Assembly (NCBI RefSeq): GCF_006376685.1
Contig: NZ_VEWL01000007.1
Coordinates: 158,949-222,948 of the forward strand
From: Ochrobactrum teleogrylli
Lineage (GTDB): Bacteria; Pseudomonadota; Alphaproteobacteria; Rhizobiales; Rhizobiaceae
Direction: 5' to 3'
Length of the DNA stretch: 64,000 bases
The notes below the pieces were generated by a model. The model made no database searches and was not told the DNA's origin. It saw nothing but the letters and a program-made list of their open reading frames with translations. Both the position numbers and the translations under genes were made by a program. Below are positions 30,689 through 40,734 of this stretch, in pieces (position 1 is the first letter of the stretch; each line of letters starts with the position of its first letter).

Positions 30689-31864
30689 ATGTTGACCGAC
30701 ACTGCTGACAAAGCAAGAGCCGCTGCGAATGTCGCGCCAAAGATCGATGTGGCCGATCAGGATGGCGTGCGTCTGGTTCGCCTGAGCGGACGCTGGGTTT
30801 CGCAGAGCGTTCATCTTGTCGACGACAAAATGCGCAGTCTCGAAAAAGTTGCGGGCGGCCAATCCACGCATATCGATGCTTCTGGCATTTCCGGCCTCGA
30901 TACGGCAGGCGCGTGGCTTGTCGAGCGGCTGAGGCAGCGTCTCATCACCCAGAAGGCGGATGTTCAGCTTGAAGGTATCCGCGAAGCCTGGGCACCGCTG
31001 ATGGACGAAGTCGGCGGTGCCGTCGAACGCGCGCTCGACGTTCCGCGCGCCAAAAAGCCGTTCTTCGTTATCGCGTTTCTGGCAGCCCTTGGTGGCGGTG
31101 TCGTCTCGATTTACAATGACTTCAAGATGTCGATGCATATTCTGGGCGCCACCATTCGCGGCGCGCAGCTGAAATATGGTCGTGGGAGCGGAATTCCGAT
31201 TGCCGCCATCGTGACGCAGATGGACCGCATGGGCGTGGGTGCCATTCCCATTATCGTGCTGATGTCGACGATTGTGGGCGCCATTATCGCACAGCAGGGC
31301 GCGTTTCAGCTTCGCTATTTTGGCGCTGAAATTTTCGTGGTCGATCTGGTTGGCATTCTGGTTTTGCGTGAACTGGGCGTGCTTTTGACTGCGATCATGA
31401 TTGCCGGTCGTTCCGGCAGCGCCATCACGGCCGAAATCGGCTCCATGAAAATGCGCGAGGAAACCGACGCGCTGACCGTCATCGGGCTCAATCCCGTTGG
31501 CGTTCTGGTGTTTCCACGCCTTGTTGCGCTCGTCATCGTGCTGCCGCTGCTGACGATCATTTCCAATCTGGCGGCACTGGTAGGGGCAGGTGGTGTCGCA
31601 TGGTTTTATTCCAATATCTCGCCGGAGGCCTTTATCAGCCGTCTGCATGATGCCGTGGCGCTCAACACTTATTTCGCCGGTTTGATCAAAGCGCCATTCA
31701 TGGCGATGATTATCGGTATTCTTGCTTCGGTCGAAGGTATGAAGGTCGGCGGAAGTGCAGAATCACTTGGACGCCGGGTCACAGCATCGGTGGTGAAGGC
31801 TATTTTTGTGGTTATCGTTGTCGATGGTATGTTTGCGATGTTCTACGCAGCGATCAATTTCTAG
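30689..31864 (+). CDS. mlaE: MlaE-type ABC permease with N-terminal STAS domain
   Basis: The permease of an Mla phospholipid transporter, which helps keep the outer membrane asymmetric. From ATG 30689 it has 391 residues; GAGG stands six bases upstream, and the earlier ATG at 30635 lacks a ribosome site. Residues 1-110 form a STAS-like domain (VRLVRLSGRWVSQ), replacing a separate MlaB. The rest is the MlaE permease with GAIPIIVLMSTIVGAIIAQQ and AGRSGSAITAEIGSMK. It leads the cluster mlaE-mlaF-mlaD-lipoprotein. Confidence 0.9.
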   Translation: MLTDTADKARAAANVAPKIDVADQDGVRLVRLSGRWVSQSVHLVDDKMRSLEKVAGGQSTHIDASGISGLDTAGAWLVERLRQRLITQKADVQLEGIREAWAPLMDEVGGAVERALDVPRAKKPFFVIAFLAALGGGVVSIYNDFKMSMHILGATIRGAQLKYGRGSGIPIAAIVTQMDRMGVGAIPIIVLMSTIVGAIIAQQGAFQLRYFGAEIFVVDLVGILVLRELGVLLTAIMIAGRSGSAITAEIGSMKMREETDALTVIGLNPVGVLVFPRLVALVIVLPLLTIISNLAALVGAGGVAWFYSNISPEAFISRLHDAVALNTYFAGLIKAPFMAMIIGILASVEGMKVGGSAESLGRRVTASVVKAIFVVIVVDGMFAMFYAAINF

Positions 31865-31980
31865 AATTTTGTATGGCCGTTGTTTTGTTTGGGTTCTTTG
31901 AGACACAGTTACACAAAAAACTGATCCTGCATTGGCCTTCCGCTGTTCAGTCGGAAGCGCGGCTCGGTTAAAGAATAGAT

Positions 31981-32838
31981 ATGGAGAACGGTATCGACGC
32001 AGAGTCGCAACCACAGCAGGACGATGGCCACCACACGGCGATACCGATGATTTCGGTGCGCGACGTGACGGTGTCGTTTGGCCGTGCGCCGGTGCTCGAT
32101 AAGCTGTCCCTCGATATCTACAAGGGCGAGGTTCTGGGCTTCATCGGTCCGTCCGGATCGGGCAAGTCGGTGCTGATGCGCACCATATTGGGCTTGAACA
32201 AGAAGCAGTCCGGCGAAATCGAGATTCTTGGGCGCAATATCGATCACCTCAATGAGCTGGAAAAAATGGCCATCGACATGCGGATGGGCGTTCTTTTCCA
32301 GCATGGCGCGCTGTTTTCGGCGCTCAACGTGCTTGAAAATATTCAGGTACCGATGCGCGAATATCTCGATCTGTCGCCAAAGCTGATGGATGAGCTGGCG
32401 CGACTGAAGATCGATCTTGTGGGACTGAAGCCGGATACGGCAGAGAAATTTCCGTCGGAACTTTCCGGCGGCATGATCAAGCGCGCCGCTCTGGCACGTG
32501 CGCTGGCGCTCGATCCGGACATCGTCTTTCTTGACGAGCCCACCTCGGGTCTCGACCCTATCGGCGCCGCGGAGTTCGATGAATTGATCGCGAATTTGCG
32601 CGATACGATGGGCTTGACGGTCTATATGGTCACGCATGACCTCGACAGCCTGTTTGCGATCTGCGACCGCATAGCAGTTCTGGGGAACAAAAAAGTGCTC
32701 GTCAGCGGCACGATAGAAGACATGCTGCATGTAGACGATCCATGGGTTAAATCCTATTTTCGGGGCAAGCGTGCGCGCCAGATCGATACTTCGGCGCCAT
32801 CAAGACGGCGGCCCGGCAGCCGCTTGCAGACGGGATAA
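31981..32838 (+). CDS. mlaF: MlaF-type ABC ATPase
   Basis: The ATPase of the Mla transporter, 285 residues, on the cytoplasmic side of the inner membrane. Walker A is FIGPSGSGKSVLMR, the signature LSGGMIKRAALARAL, Walker B FLDEPTSGLDPIGA, and the H-loop VTHDLDS. The LSGGM form is typical of Mla/Ttg2A ATPases. A 116-base gap separates it from mlaE, so a second promoter is possible. mlaD starts three bases after its stop. Confidence 0.92.
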   Translation: MENGIDAESQPQQDDGHHTAIPMISVRDVTVSFGRAPVLDKLSLDIYKGEVLGFIGPSGSGKSVLMRTILGLNKKQSGEIEILGRNIDHLNELEKMAIDMRMGVLFQHGALFSALNVLENIQVPMREYLDLSPKLMDELARLKIDLVGLKPDTAEKFPSELSGGMIKRAALARALALDPDIVFLDEPTSGLDPIGAAEFDELIANLRDTMGLTVYMVTHDLDSLFAICDRIAVLGNKKVLVSGTIEDMLHVDDPWVKSYFRGKRARQIDTSAPSRRRPGSRLQTG

Positions 32839-32841
32839 GAT

Positions 32842-33837
32842 ATGGAAACAAAAGCCAATTACGTTCTGGTCGGGGTTTTCACGCTGCTTGTCAGCCTGCT
32901 GGCTTTCGGATTCGTGTACTGGATTGCGCGCTTCGGCGAGGCCCGCGATTCCATTCCTATGGATGTGCGCATTCCCGGCTCCGTGACGGGCCTGACTGTC
33001 GGCAGTCAGGTTCTCTTCAATGGTATCAAGGTTGGCGATGTCCGTCGTCTGCGCCTTGATGAGAGCAACCCGGAAATGGTTATCGTGCAGACGCGCGTGA
33101 ATGGCAGCACGCCGATCACGCGTTCGACGGCTGCAACGCTCGGCTTTCAGGGCCTGACCGGACAGGCCTATATCGAACTGAAGGGCGGCAGCCTAGACGA
33201 GCCGAACCTGCTGACAGAAGCGGCGAAGGAGGATACCGTCGCGCGTATCGACGCCGATCCATCTGCGGTCAACAATCTCCTTGCCACCGCGCAGGATATT
33301 TTCGGACGTGCCAACACTGTGCTGGGCGAGCTGGAAGGCTTTGTCAAAGAAGCGCGTGGTCCTCTGACCGACACGATCAACAACACCAAGACATTCACCG
33401 ACGCACTGGCCAAAAACGCCGATGTGCTTGACGAACTGGGTTCCAACACCGGAAACATCAAGCAGATCATCGAGGATGCCAAGGAAACAATGGCGCGGCT
33501 CAATGCGGCTTCGGTGCGCGTTGACGGCATTCTGGCCAAGACCGACAAGCTTCTGTCTACGGACGATAAGGACGGTGTGGTGGCGCAGGCCAAGGCGACA
33601 CTCGAATCCATTCGCCAGACCTCGGACAATCTCGACAAGCGCCTCGGACCGATTGCAGATAATTTGCAGCGTTTTTCAGGTCAGGGATTGCGCGACGTGC
33701 AGTCGGTGGTCGTGGATAGCCGCCGCTCCATACAGCGTATTGAGCAGGCCATCACAGATCTAGAACGCAACCCGCAGCGTCTGATTTTCGGCGGGCAAGG
33801 CAGTGTACCCCAGTATAACGGAAGGGCGCGTCATTGA
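32842..33837 (+). CDS. mlaD: MlaD-type MCE substrate-binding protein
   Basis: It is 331 residues. One N-terminal membrane helix (about 8-28, VGVFTLLVSLLAFGFVYW) anchors a periplasmic MCE domain (about 40-120) with VGSQVLFNGIKVGDVRRL and TGQAYIELKGG. A long helical, coiled-coil-prone tail follows, as in MlaD/PqiB proteins, where MCE rings and helices form a lipid channel. The stop overlaps the next gene by four bases, so it is cotranslated with the lipoprotein. Confidence 0.9.
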   Translation: METKANYVLVGVFTLLVSLLAFGFVYWIARFGEARDSIPMDVRIPGSVTGLTVGSQVLFNGIKVGDVRRLRLDESNPEMVIVQTRVNGSTPITRSTAATLGFQGLTGQAYIELKGGSLDEPNLLTEAAKEDTVARIDADPSAVNNLLATAQDIFGRANTVLGELEGFVKEARGPLTDTINNTKTFTDALAKNADVLDELGSNTGNIKQIIEDAKETMARLNAASVRVDGILAKTDKLLSTDDKDGVVAQAKATLESIRQTSDNLDKRLGPIADNLQRFSGQGLRDVQSVVVDSRRSIQRIEQAITDLERNPQRLIFGGQGSVPQYNGRARH

Positions 33838-34475
33838 TTTTCTTAAGCGAAAATTCGACAGGCGAGACGCATGGCTTGAAATCGCGCCGCAAGATTGGTG
33901 CCGTGGGTTCGGTTTCGCTCTTGCTGGCGGCGCTTCTCGCGGGCTGTGGGACGACACCTCTCGATACATTCAATCTGAGCGCGCCGAAACCTGCTGTTTC
34001 GTCGCCGAGCCGCAAGAGCCTGCAGCTACTGGTTCCGACGCCAACAGCATTGAAGGCGCTGGACAGCGAAAACATCGTCATCAGCTCTGCGCCGGGTTCC
34101 ATCGAGTATCTGAAGGGCGCACAATGGGGCGACAGGCTGACGAATATCGTCCAGTCTCGCCTCGTCCAGGCCTATGAGAATACCGGCGTGTTTGGCGGTG
34201 TTGGGCGTCCGGGTGATGGTCTGGCGATCAATTATCAGATCCTGACTGATCTTCGCATGTTTGGCGTTCAGGTTAGCGGCGGCTCCAGAACGGCTGTTGT
34301 GGAACTCGCCATCAAGCTCATGAACGACAAGACCGGTGAAGTTCGCTCCACACGCGTGTTTCGGAATTCCGCACCGGTCAGCGGCACCGGCAATGCGGCT
34401 TACGTGAAGGCGCTTGATGCAGCCTTTGATCGTACGGTGAATGAAATCGTCAGCTGGACGGTTTCATCGCTGTAA
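33834..34475 (+). CDS. ABC-type transport auxiliary lipoprotein
   Basis: It is 213 residues with a lipobox LLAALLAGC in the N-terminal 40 residues, so it should be acylated and held in a membrane facing the periplasm. The remainder resembles the ABC_trans_aux/PqiC family: KSLQLLVPTP, GAQWGDRLTNIVQSRL and YQILTDLRMFGVQV. The TTG at 33834 overlaps the mlaD stop; a TTG at 33876 is an alternative. It probably bridges MlaD and the outer membrane in place of MlaA/MlaC (inference). Confidence 0.83.
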   Translation: MIFLSENSTGETHGLKSRRKIGAVGSVSLLLAALLAGCGTTPLDTFNLSAPKPAVSSPSRKSLQLLVPTPTALKALDSENIVISSAPGSIEYLKGAQWGDRLTNIVQSRLVQAYENTGVFGGVGRPGDGLAINYQILTDLRMFGVQVSGGSRTAVVELAIKLMNDKTGEVRSTRVFRNSAPVSGTGNAAYVKALDAAFDRTVNEIVSWTVSSL

Positions 34476-34508
34476 ACCGCGCAAATGCAGAATAGATGAT
34501 TTGAAATG

Positions 34509-34540
34509 AAAAAGCGGGGCTTAACCCCGCTTTTCTTTTG
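34509..34540 (+). terminator. Terminator of the mla operon
   Basis: The stem AAAGCGGGG/CCCCGCTTT with CTTAA loop is followed by TCTTTTG, 34 bases after the lipoprotein stop. Confidence 0.85.
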
Positions 34541-34629
34541 TCCGGCTGTAGCAGCCAAAGCACGCCGGATTTCGGTCTTATCAACCCATCGCCGCGTTGC
34601 CACGTTTGTTAGTCTCACTTCCTTTCGGT

Positions 34630-34660
34630 AAACAAAAAACGCGGCCCGAAAGCCGCGTTC
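34630..34660 (-). terminator. Terminator of the large coiled-coil gene
   Basis: The stem AACGCGGC/GCCGCGTT with a six-base loop is followed on the minus strand by TTTTTTGTTT. It lies just downstream of the stop at 34688. Confidence 0.85.
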
Positions 34661-34687
34661 TGAATTGTTTTGTGGTCTGGTGCCTGA

Positions 34688-37600
34688 TTAGCGCAGGCGA
34701 CCGCTGGCATGGGCCAACATGGTGTAAACCTTGCCGGTATCGGACGTCAGATAGGTCTGCGTCACCATATTATCGCGATCGTTACGCGCGACGTCTTCGA
34801 GCAGACGCTGGAAGTCGTCCATGTAGCGGTCCACGGCGCGGCGAAATTCGCCATCCGTTTGATACTTGCGCTTGATGTCGTCAAACGTCTGCTGGCCCTT
34901 GAGCGTGTACAGGCGACGGGTGAAGACGTTGCGCTCGCCGCGGCGGTAGCGGTCCCACAGTTCAACCGATGCTTCATGATCGATTGCGCGGGCGATATCG
35001 ACCGACAACGAGTTCAGCGATTCAACCACATGGCTTGGCGAACGCGGAGCGGCGGTTGGCTGCACCTTGGGCTGGACGGCTTCTTCTTCTTCACGCGATG
35101 CGCGGGCAAGGAGATCGGAAACCCAGCCACGAGGCTTTTCAGTGGTAGCGGCAGGTGCCGATGCAGCCGGAGCTTTTGGCATTTCAACCGGGCGCTGGCG
35201 CACCGCAACATCAGCCTGTGGGGCCGGTGCAACTGGCGCCTGAACAGGGGCCGGGCGCTGTGCAGCTGGCGCCGGACGCGAAACCGGACGGTCTGCGCGG
35301 CTTTCACCAACATCGACCAGACGGCCAGACTTGTTGACGATTTCAGCCAGTTCCTTAAGCGCGCTGATCTGCTCGCTGACGGCCTTGCGCATGGCAGTCG
35401 TCGTTTCCTTGGCTTCAGCAGGCATGTCGAGAACGCCGCGCTTCAGTTCACCACGCGTGGTGTTGAGCTCGGTGCGGATTTCGCCAGCGGTGCGGCGGAT
35501 ATCGTCGGTTGCCGCCGAGAACTTCTGCGCTGCCTGCTCGACGATTTCCGAAACGCTTTCGCGCATTTTTTCCGCCGAGGCGCGGGTCTGGCCTTCTGCG
35601 CGCTGGAATGCCGAAGCAACCAGAGTTTCGAAGGACTGCATCAGCTTCTCGATGCCTTCCGACTTCTCGACAAGGCCGGAAGCCAGCTTGTCGAGCGCCT
35701 GCTGGCGGTCGGACAGCGTGGAGACAAGACCGTTCTGCGCCGAATTGATCATGTCGGAGGCCGAGGAAAGAACCTTTCCATGGTCTTCGAAACGGTCGGC
35801 AATGTCGGCAATCTGCGAGAGGGTGCTGTCGGAAAGCGCACGCAGCGTACCGATATTCGTGTCGATCAGGCCGGTCGAGGCCTGGAACATCTGCGCAGCG
35901 CGATTGGTGTTTTCAACGAAGCTCGACGTGGTATCGACGAGGCGTCCATCAATATCCGTCAGATTGCGCGTTGCAGCGTCGATCAGCTTGCCAAGCTCGC
36001 CATTCGAAGTGGAGAGGCGGTCGATCAGCTCGCTGACATTGTCGGAGAGACCGGCCTTTGCCTGCTGAACGGCTGCAATGGTTTCTGCCGTGCGGTTTGC
36101 CAGTGCGTTGACCAGAGCGGCGTTTTCCGAACGCAGGCGGTCGGTTGCGGCATGGGTTGCTTCTTCAAGCTGCTGTGCCAGACCGCGTCCGCTATCGGCA
36201 AGGCGCTGGACCAGCGGCTCAGCCGTATCGTTGAGGATCTTGGTGATTTCCTGCGAGCGGGCCGAGAGAACCGCATTGAGTTCACGGGTGCGCTCTTCAA
36301 GGGTAACAGCCGTCGTATCCGTGACCTGCGCGATGCGGGCTTCCACGGAGCCGAGTTCCATCGTGATGCGCGAACCAATGTCGCCCAGACGGGTGGCAAT
36401 CGCGTCGGCGCGTTCCGCAAGGCGGGCTTCAGTGCCTGCCAGATTGTCGGCAACGCTGACCGAGAAGCTCTCGCTGTGACCAGCAAGGGTTTCGCTCGTC
36501 TTCGATGCCGTATCGGCGATGCGGGCCTCGATGGCGCTGAGTTCACCGGTGAGGCGGTTTTCGATGGCTTCAAGGCCGCTTGCAATCGCGCCAGCGCGCT
36601 CATTGAGGCGGATTTCGGTGCCTGCCAGATTATCGATAACGCTCGCAGCGAAAGCCTCGCTGTGACCGGCAAGGGTCTCGCTTGTCTTGGTTGCGGTGTC
36701 AGCGATGCGGGCTTCGATGGAACCGAGTTCGCCGGTGAGGCGGGTTTCGATATCGCCGAGGCGTCCGGCAATCGCGTCAGCGCGCTCGCCCAAGCGTGCT
36801 TCCGTGCCCGACAGATTGTCGATCAGGCGCGCGCTGAAGGCTTCGCCGAAGCCATCCAGAGCCTGACCGGCCTTTGCTGCTTCTGCGGAAAGCGTGCTTG
36901 CCGCTTCGCCGATCTTCTCACGCAGCGAGCTTGCAACAACACCGGCGCTTTGTTCCAGTGCGCGGCGAACATTGTCGACGCCGATGGATAGCGCCTTTTC
37001 CATGGTCTGCGTGCGTTCTTCGATAATACCAGTCTGGCCAGCGAACGCGTCGTTGATGATAGCGCTGCTATCCGCAATGACGTTTCGCAGGTTGGCGGTG
37101 TGCTCTTCAATCGCACCGTTCTGACTGGCGAATGCCTGGCCAATGACGGAACCGCTTTCGGCGATGACACTGCGGAGATTGGCCGTGTGTCCTTCGATAA
37201 TGCCGGTCTGGCCTTCGAACGCCTGACCGATTGCCGAAGCACTGTCGGCAATCGCGCCGCGCAGATTGGCGGTACGCTGATCCAGAACATCGCTATGGTC
37301 TTGCAGCGACTGGTTGAGCGAGGCAGTGCTGTCGCTCAGCGTTGCGCGGATTGCTGCGGCACGTGTTTCAATCGTCTGCTCATGGCCGTTCAGAATGTCG
37401 ACCAGCGAGTCGTTATGGTTGCTCAGGACGGCGCGGAGGCCACTCGTGCGTTCCTCCACCTGACGAACATGATCACCAAGCGTTGCTTCAAAAGCCTCGC
37501 GTCCAGCGGCAATGGACTGGCCGAGCGTTGCCGCGCGTTCGTCCAGAATGCGCGCCAGCGAAGACTGATTGTCGGCAATCAGGGCCTGAAGCGAGTTGAC

Positions 37601-39775
37601 GCGGTCATCGAATGCACGTGCCATGATTTCGCGATTTTCGTTGAAATTATCGCGCATTGCCGCAGTGCGCTCATCCATCAGCTGAGCAAGCATGGCCTGA
37701 TTGCCGGTGATGACCGTATGCAGGGCGGAAGCGCGTTCTTCCAGCGAGCGAGCGTGATCGGCAAAGCTTGCATCCAGCTGTGCCGAATGGCTCGCCATTG
37801 CCTGCTGCAGCGCATTGGTGCGCTCAGCCAGAATGGCCGCATGGTTATCCGCGACGGAGTTGAGCGCCGATGCGCTACCGTCAATCGCATTGCGGATGTC
37901 ATCGGTGCGGGCTGCCAGCGTATCGGCATGTCCGCGAATGACTGCCGACACGCGGTCGGTTTCGCCTTCGAGCGAAGCAGCCAGCACATCGCGGCTTTCT
38001 GCCAGCTTGCCTGCAAAGGCGGCTGCCTTTTCACCGAGAAGATTGCCGACGCTTTCACCGATAGAGGTCAGATCGTCGCTGATCTTCGTCTTGGTTTCGT
38101 CGATCATCGAGCTCAGCGAAGCGCGACCGCCGGAGAAGGTCTCGGCAATTTCACGGGTGCGGGCGATGAGGTTCTCGTTGATCTGACGCGAGCGTGTTTC
38201 CAGAGCGGCGTTGAGCTTTTCTGTGCTGCTGTCAAGTGCATGAGCGCGTGCCTCAAACTCGGAAAGCAGGGCATGACCGCGTTCGGACAAGGTGCCTTCC
38301 AGATTGGCAAGGCGCGTGTCGAATTCGCTGACCATCGATTGCGTCGAGCTGCCAAGCAGATTGGCAATGCCAGCGGCGCGTTCATCGAGAGCCGTCGTGA
38401 AGCGTTCGGAGATCGTGCGGGACTGTTCGTCCAGCGTTGCGATACGCGTATCGAGCAGATTGGCAAAAGCCTCGCCCGAGGTCGTGATGCGCGAACCGAT
38501 GTCACCCGTGCGGGTTTCGATGGCTTCGGCAATGGAGCTGCCGCTCTCATTGATGCTGCCGATCAGACGTTCGCCGGATTCGCTCAACAGCGAGCTGAGC
38601 TGCTGGGAAGCAGACAGAACATTATCGCGGATGATGTTGGATGCGCTCGACAGTTCTTCCTTGAGCTGTTCGTGGGCGCCGGAAATCGACGAGCGAACGC
38701 GTTCAGCGTGGCTGACGACGGCTTCGCGCTCATTGCCCAGATCGCCGACCAGCGAACGGATGCGAACTTCATTATCGCTATAGGCGCGTTCAAGCTGATT
38801 GACCTCGGACTGAACGAGGGTTTCCAGCTCGACGGCGCGGGCGAGCGTGCGCTCGATGCCTTCGTTCATGGCAGCCACTTCGCGACGCACAGCCTGGCTC
38901 AGCGTCGAAACACGATCAGCCGATACGGCTTCGGGCTGAAGCAGCTTCATCGCCGCTTCAGACATGCTGCGTGCGGCGTTGTGCATTTCCTGCGCGCGCT
39001 TCACAAGCTGCGCAAAGCCCCAGAACATGGCGACGGGCAGGGCAACGCCTGCAAGCACACCAATGCCTGCGGGCGAGGTGAAGAAGTTCTTGGTGGCCTC
39101 AAGGCTGGAGAACACAGCCGGATCGATGGCCTTGCTGAGTGCGACGCCACCGGCAGCCCACAAAACGCTGATGGCTGTGGTGGTCCAGTAAAGCTTGGAT
39201 GTGCGCTCGGTCACGCGGCGCGGCGCGGTTGCGATAGCACGATCGTTGCGCGAATCATCGTTGGCGGGTGTGCGTGCGGCAGGCGCTGCAACGCTGACGG
39301 TCGCTGCCGGTGCAACAGGGCGCAGGATTGCTTCCGGCGCTTCCGGCACATCTGCTACCTGAGGCGAAGGAGCGGCTTGCGTGGTGTCGGGCTTGATCGG
39401 GGTCGGCTTATGCGGCGTATTGGCGACGATCTGCTGCAGGGGCTGCTGTGCGGAAGACACGGCCTTGACCACCGGCGGTACGGGTGGTGCTGCAGGCGTG
39501 GCGATAACGGATGCAGAAACGATCGGAGCGACCTTGGTTTCGGCTGCCACGGCTGCGACCTTTTCAGGTTCAGCGGCTTTCGTCTTCTGTTCCGCGACCA
39601 GCTCTTCAGCTGCGCGCGAAATCTGCTCTTCCAGATCGTCGACCGAAAAACTCTCGTCGAACGCACTTAAATCCATATCGATATCGAGATCATCGCCGAA
39701 GTCGATGTCGAGTGCCTGTTCTAGTGCCTTTTCAACCTCAAGGTCGAGCTTTTGTGCCTTGGATTTGGAAGCCAT
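34688..39775 (-). CDS. Giant membrane-anchored coiled-coil protein, GPR/RgsE-like polar growth factor candidate
   Basis: It is 1695 residues and by far the largest gene here. Residues 1-190 are acidic, then Ala/Pro-rich. Two hydrophobic segments follow (about 197-214 and 240-262, LYWTTTAISVLWAAGG; IGVLAGVALPVAMFWG). About 1150 residues of Ala/Glu/Ser-rich heptad helices come next, with a 29-residue repeat in three copies (835-921) and a 62-residue repeat in three copies (980-1165). The C-terminal 110 residues are compact and probably conserved (LWDRYRRGERNVFTRRLYTL). The design matches the apolipoprotein-like growth-pole ring protein of Agrobacterium and RgsE of Sinorhizobium, needed for unipolar growth. 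That identity is inferred from architecture only. Confidence 0.72.
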   Translation of the reverse strand: MASKSKAQKLDLEVEKALEQALDIDFGDDLDIDMDLSAFDESFSVDDLEEQISRAAEELVAEQKTKAAEPEKVAAVAAETKVAPIVSASVIATPAAPPVPPVVKAVSSAQQPLQQIVANTPHKPTPIKPDTTQAAPSPQVADVPEAPEAILRPVAPAATVSVAAPAARTPANDDSRNDRAIATAPRRVTERTSKLYWTTTAISVLWAAGGVALSKAIDPAVFSSLEATKNFFTSPAGIGVLAGVALPVAMFWGFAQLVKRAQEMHNAARSMSEAAMKLLQPEAVSADRVSTLSQAVRREVAAMNEGIERTLARAVELETLVQSEVNQLERAYSDNEVRIRSLVGDLGNEREAVVSHAERVRSSISGAHEQLKEELSSASNIIRDNVLSASQQLSSLLSESGERLIGSINESGSSIAEAIETRTGDIGSRITTSGEAFANLLDTRIATLDEQSRTISERFTTALDERAAGIANLLGSSTQSMVSEFDTRLANLEGTLSERGHALLSEFEARAHALDSSTEKLNAALETRSRQINENLIARTREIAETFSGGRASLSSMIDETKTKISDDLTSIGESVGNLLGEKAAAFAGKLAESRDVLAASLEGETDRVSAVIRGHADTLAARTDDIRNAIDGSASALNSVADNHAAILAERTNALQQAMASHSAQLDASFADHARSLEERASALHTVITGNQAMLAQLMDERTAAMRDNFNENREIMARAFDDRVNSLQALIADNQSSLARILDERAATLGQSIAAGREAFEATLGDHVRQVEERTSGLRAVLSNHNDSLVDILNGHEQTIETRAAAIRATLSDSTASLNQSLQDHSDVLDQRTANLRGAIADSASAIGQAFEGQTGIIEGHTANLRSVIAESGSVIGQAFASQNGAIEEHTANLRNVIADSSAIINDAFAGQTGIIEERTQTMEKALSIGVDNVRRALEQSAGVVASSLREKIGEAASTLSAEAAKAGQALDGFGEAFSARLIDNLSGTEARLGERADAIAGRLGDIETRLTGELGSIEARIADTATKTSETLAGHSEAFAASVIDNLAGTEIRLNERAGAIASGLEAIENRLTGELSAIEARIADTASKTSETLAGHSESFSVSVADNLAGTEARLAERADAIATRLGDIGSRITMELGSVEARIAQVTDTTAVTLEERTRELNAVLSARSQEITKILNDTAEPLVQRLADSGRGLAQQLEEATHAATDRLRSENAALVNALANRTAETIAAVQQAKAGLSDNVSELIDRLSTSNGELGKLIDAATRNLTDIDGRLVDTTSSFVENTNRAAQMFQASTGLIDTNIGTLRALSDSTLSQIADIADRFEDHGKVLSSASDMINSAQNGLVSTLSDRQQALDKLASGLVEKSEGIEKLMQSFETLVASAFQRAEGQTRASAEKMRESVSEIVEQAAQKFSAATDDIRRTAGEIRTELNTTRGELKRGVLDMPAEAKETTTAMRKAVSEQISALKELAEIVNKSGRLVDVGESRADRPVSRPAPAAQRPAPVQAPVAPAPQADVAVRQRPVEMPKAPAASAPAATTEKPRGWVSDLLARASREEEEAVQPKVQPTAAPRSPSHVVESLNSLSVDIARAIDHEASVELWDRYRRGERNVFTRRLYTLKGQQTFDDIKRKYQTDGEFRRAVDRYMDDFQRLLEDVARNDRDNMVTQTYLTSDTGKVYTMLAHASGRLR
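36281..36838 (-). repeat. Triplicated 186-base coding repeat
   Basis: Three in-frame units of 62 codons within the giant coiled-coil gene. Each carries NLxGTExRLxERAxAIAxxL and ELxxxEARIAxxT. Units one and two are the most alike, also at base level, which points to tandem duplication. Confidence 0.8.
37013..37273 (-). repeat. Triplicated 87-base coding repeat
   Basis: Three in-frame units of 29 codons beginning TANLR and containing (Q/N)xGxIEExx, in the same coiled-coil gene. 29 residues is close to four heptads plus one, which would shift the coiled-coil register at each unit. Confidence 0.75.
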
Positions 39776-40730
<955 letters not shown>

Positions 40731-40734
40731 GAAA

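Noticed and set aside
30533..31648. N-terminal extension of the epimerase frame, 372 residues
   Set aside because: Antisense to mlaE, and the family N-terminus begins at 30532.
34709..39670. Two frames of 760 and 856 residues antisense to the coiled-coil gene
   Set aside because: They exist because the regular Ala/Glu codons of the real gene avoid stops on the other strand. Their products are Cys/Arg/Gly-rich without recognisable fold.
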